Shown here: piece after piece, positions 4,915 to 6,326 of the stretch
How the letters are laid out: the number at the start of each line of letters is the position of its first letter
Position numbering within the stretch: the first letter of the stretch is position 1
DNA from: an uncultured Pseudorhodobacter sp.
Lineage (GTDB): Bacteria > Pseudomonadota > Alphaproteobacteria > Rhodobacterales > Rhodobacteraceae
Reading direction: 5' to 3'
Assembly: GCA_945957495.1 (NCBI GenBank)
Contig: CAMFLG010000194.1
Coordinates: 1 to 6,326, forward strand
Length of the DNA stretch: 6,326 nt
Program-made: the position numbers and the translations under genes
Notes under the pieces: generated by a model
Databases searched by the model: none
What the model was told of the DNA's origin: nothing
What the model saw: only the letters and a program-made list of their open reading frames with translations

Positions 4915-5793
4915 TTAGCGCGACTTATACTTCGCCTCGAATTCGTAGCCGTTAGCATAAGACCGAAGCGGGCGCGGGGAAAGCGCATAGGTGGCCCGGC
5001 GCAGGGTTTCCATCATCGCCGTGGGATCGGACTTCAGGGCGTCGATGGTTTCGGCAGGAATCGGCGCACCGATGACGACGCGAACGGGTTCGTCGGTGCG
5101 GGATTTGAATTCCTTGATCAGCAGGGCGAGGCGCAGTGAGGCGTGCAGATGCGAGGCAATCTGGAACAGGCGGGAATTCTGCCCCTCGAAATAAACCGGC
5201 ACCACGGTTGCGCCGGATTTGGCGATCATCTTGGCGGTGAAGTTGCGCCAGCTTGGGTCCATCGGGCGGGAAAACGGTTTGGCCGAGGTAGAGACGGTTC
5301 CGCCGGGAAACACGCCGATTGCGCCACCGCCCGCAAGGTAAGACAGTGCGGTGCTGCGGGTTTCCAGGTTCAGCCGCACCGCCGCCCTGGAGTCGTCAAA
5401 GCTGATCGGCAAAAGGACGCGGTTGACATCCTCGGCCTGCGAAAACACCGAATTCGCCAAAATGCGGAAATCGCCACGGATGCTGTCCAAGAGATTGCCC
5501 AGCATCAGCCCATCCAGAATGCCGTAGGGGTGGTTGGCGATCACCACCAGCGGGCCTTGGGCCGGGATATGGGCGGTGCTGCCGCCGATCACCTGCAGCG
5601 ACAGGCCAAAGCGTTCGGGCATCACCTGCCAGAACGAGCGGCCCTGCGCGATATCCTGATGATAACCTTTGGCGCGGGCGATCAGGCTGCGGCGACCGGT
5701 GAGGTTTTCGAAGGCCCGGATCAGGGCGCGGCCGGGGCGGCTTTGGGCGGAACTGGCATAGCTGATCTCGCGGGTGGCTTCGGGGTGCGGCAT
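4915..5793 (-). CDS. Lysophospholipid acyltransferase family protein (1-acylglycerol-3-phosphate acyltransferase-like)
   Basis: The 292-residue product carries the acyltransferase (PlsC-like) signatures. VVIANHPYGILDG (83-95) holds the catalytic H88 and D94, and GVFPGGTVSTS (160-170) is the glycerolipid-binding block. ATVVPVYFEGQNS (195-207) is the third conserved strand. The His-Asp spacing is H-x5-D rather than the textbook H-x4-D; this is known in the subfamily with the NHPxGxLDG motif (LPLAT_ACT14924-like), often found near or fused to GNAT-type acyltransferases in hemolysin/ornithine-lipid pathways. It would transfer an acyl chain to a lysolipid at the cytoplasmic face of the membrane. 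No clear transmembrane helix is seen, so attachment is probably peripheral. ATG 5793 has only a weak Shine-Dalgarno. It is the first gene of an acyltransferase-murI transcript and is divergent from the LysR gene. The true acceptor (lysophosphatidate or lyso-ornithine lipid) cannot be decided. Confidence 0.9.
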   Translation of the reverse strand: MPHPEATREISYASSAQSRPGRALIRAFENLTGRRSLIARAKGYHQDIAQGRSFWQVMPERFGLSLQVIGGSTAHIPAQGPLVVIANHPYGILDGLMLGNLLDSIRGDFRILANSVFSQAEDVNRVLLPISFDDSRAAVRLNLETRSTALSYLAGGGAIGVFPGGTVSTSAKPFSRPMDPSWRNFTAKMIAKSGATVVPVYFEGQNSRLFQIASHLHASLRLALLIKEFKSRTDEPVRVVIGAPIPAETIDALKSDPTAMMETLRRATYALSPRPLRSYANGYEFEAKYKSR

Positions 5794-5919
5794 GGGTGAT
5801 CTCTGTGGCGAAAGGATTGCTGCACAGTTTCTGCGCTTGGCATGACAGCCGCGTGACGCAGCCGGGGATGGGGCGGTGAAATAGCGACAGTTTTGGAACA
5901 GAAAGGTCAGGCTGGGCGG

Positions 5920-5947
5920 TTTACAGAAAGTTTTTTCTGCCTAGATA
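5920..5947 (+). promoter_or_regulatory. Candidate promoter of the LysR gene with an internal palindrome
   Basis: TTTACA (5920-5925) matches the -35 consensus at five of six positions, and TAGATA (5942-5947) lies 16 bp on as a weaker -10. CAGAAA-GTTT-TTTCTG (5924-5939) is an inverted repeat filling the spacer. A protein bound there would block polymerase, which would fit LysR-type autoregulation. The predicted leader is about 35 nt. Confidence 0.4.
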
Positions 5948-5979
5948 GGGTCGTGCATGCTAGCGTGCGGAAACAAGAC

Positions 5980-5983
5980 AGGG
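5980..5983 (+). promoter_or_regulatory. Ribosome binding site of the LysR gene
   Basis: AGGG (in AGGGTGG) ends 6 nt before ATG 5990. It favours this start over an in-frame ATG at 5957, which would add 11 residues and has no purine-rich element in front. Confidence 0.55.
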
Positions 5984-5989
5984 TGGCGG

Positions 5990-6326
5990 ATGGACTGGGA
6001 CAAGCTTCGGATTTTCCACGCGGTGGCCGACAAGGGCAGCCTGACCCACGCGGGTGAGGTGCTGCATCTGTCGCAATCGGCGGTCAGCCGTCAGGTGCGC
6101 GCGCTGGAAGAAAGCCTGTCGGCGACGCTGTTTCACCGCCATGCCCGCGGCCTGATCCTGACGGAACAGGGCGAGCTGTTGTTTGACGCCACGCAAGCCA
6201 TGGTGAAACGGCTGGACGCCACCGCCGCCCGCATCCGCGATTCCGAGGATGAGGTGTTTGGCGAGTTGCGCGTGACCACAACCACGGGGTTCGGCACGCT
6301 GTGGCTGGCACCGCGCCTGCCTGCGC
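5990..6326 (+). CDS. LysR-family transcriptional regulator, N-terminal 112 codons (right edge truncated)
   Basis: The frame opens at ATG 5990 and stays open to the window edge. The protein begins MDWDKLRIFHAVADKGSL, followed by a winged helix-turn-helix at about residues 18-37, with THAGEVLHLSQSAVSRQVRALE typical of LysR regulators (S28-Q-S-A-V-S-R-Q35 in the recognition helix). LFHRHARGLILTEQGE forms the wing. A linker helix follows to about residue 90, and the effector-binding domain starts with GELRVTTTTGFG. The remaining two thirds is outside the window, so the effector and the regulon cannot be told. LysR proteins commonly control a divergent neighbour and themselves; here the divergent gene is the acyltransferase, 196 bp away. 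Repeated CAGAAA/TTTCTG elements in the shared gap are candidate binding sites. Confidence 0.93.
   Translation, partial: MDWDKLRIFHAVADKGSLTHAGEVLHLSQSAVSRQVRALEESLSATLFHRHARGLILTEQGELLFDATQAMVKRLDATAARIRDSEDEVFGELRVTTTTGFGTLWLAPRLPA

Noticed and set aside
4072..5139. 355-codon plus-strand open frame opposite murI and the 3' part of the acyltransferase gene
   Set aside because: It is antisense to two well-supported genes, has low-complexity Gly/Arg/Gln-rich translation with no motif, and is expected from codon bias in high-GC DNA.
5957..5989. Upstream in-frame ATG at 5957 for the LysR gene
   Set aside because: LysR proteins normally begin right before the D-W-D-K-L-like helix, and the AGGG element fits ATG 5990.

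Overview
The window looks like a chromosomal segment of an alphaproteobacterium, most probably a member of the Rhodobacteraceae (Rhodobacter/Gemmobacter/Tabrizicola-like). This rests on high G+C, on the Rhodobacter-type ArgC (active-site string GTGCNAA), and on the argC-ccmE pairing. No accession or species is claimed. The window has no tRNA, rRNA, CRISPR array or insertion sequence, and no intergenic stretch longer than about 220 bp.

Eight genes lie on the minus strand and one on the plus strand. In minus-strand transcription order (right to left) they are: a lysophospholipid acyltransferase-like gene (4915-5793), then murI (glutamate racemase, 4063-4875), closed by a clear intrinsic terminator at 4036-4062. 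Next comes an isolated, unrecognised gene (3266-3904). An AT-rich promoter-like gap follows, then a DedA-family membrane protein gene (2519-3043) and a DUF1684 gene (1746-2498). The strand ends with argC (654-1682), ccmE (192-644) and the first 40 codons of a glycoside hydrolase family 108 muramidase (1-120), cut by the left edge. On the right, a LysR-family regulator (5990 to the edge) is divergent from the acyltransferase across a 196-bp regulatory gap.

Most of the genes do housekeeping work at the envelope or in amino-acid supply: acyl transfer to lysolipids, D-glutamate for peptidoglycan, a DedA lipid-carrier/membrane homeostasis protein, arginine biosynthesis, and heme delivery to c-type cytochromes. 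argC and ccmE look translationally coupled, because the ccmE Shine-Dalgarno overlaps the argC stop.

Two loci deserve a second look. The first is the orphan at 3266-3904. It carries an L-T-G-C motif followed 16 residues later by His, which resembles the Cys-His active sites of CNF1/BLF1/CheD-type glutamine deamidases. It sits behind a terminator and two overlapping palindromes. The second is the truncated GH108 muramidase. It is phage-like and of the type used as an endolysin by Rhodobacter gene transfer agents, and its ribosome binding site lies inside a hairpin. Smaller regulatory signals are an alternative-hairpin leader before argC, an out-of-frame upstream ORF overlapping the dedA start, and repeated CAGAAA/TTTCTG elements in front of the LysR gene.
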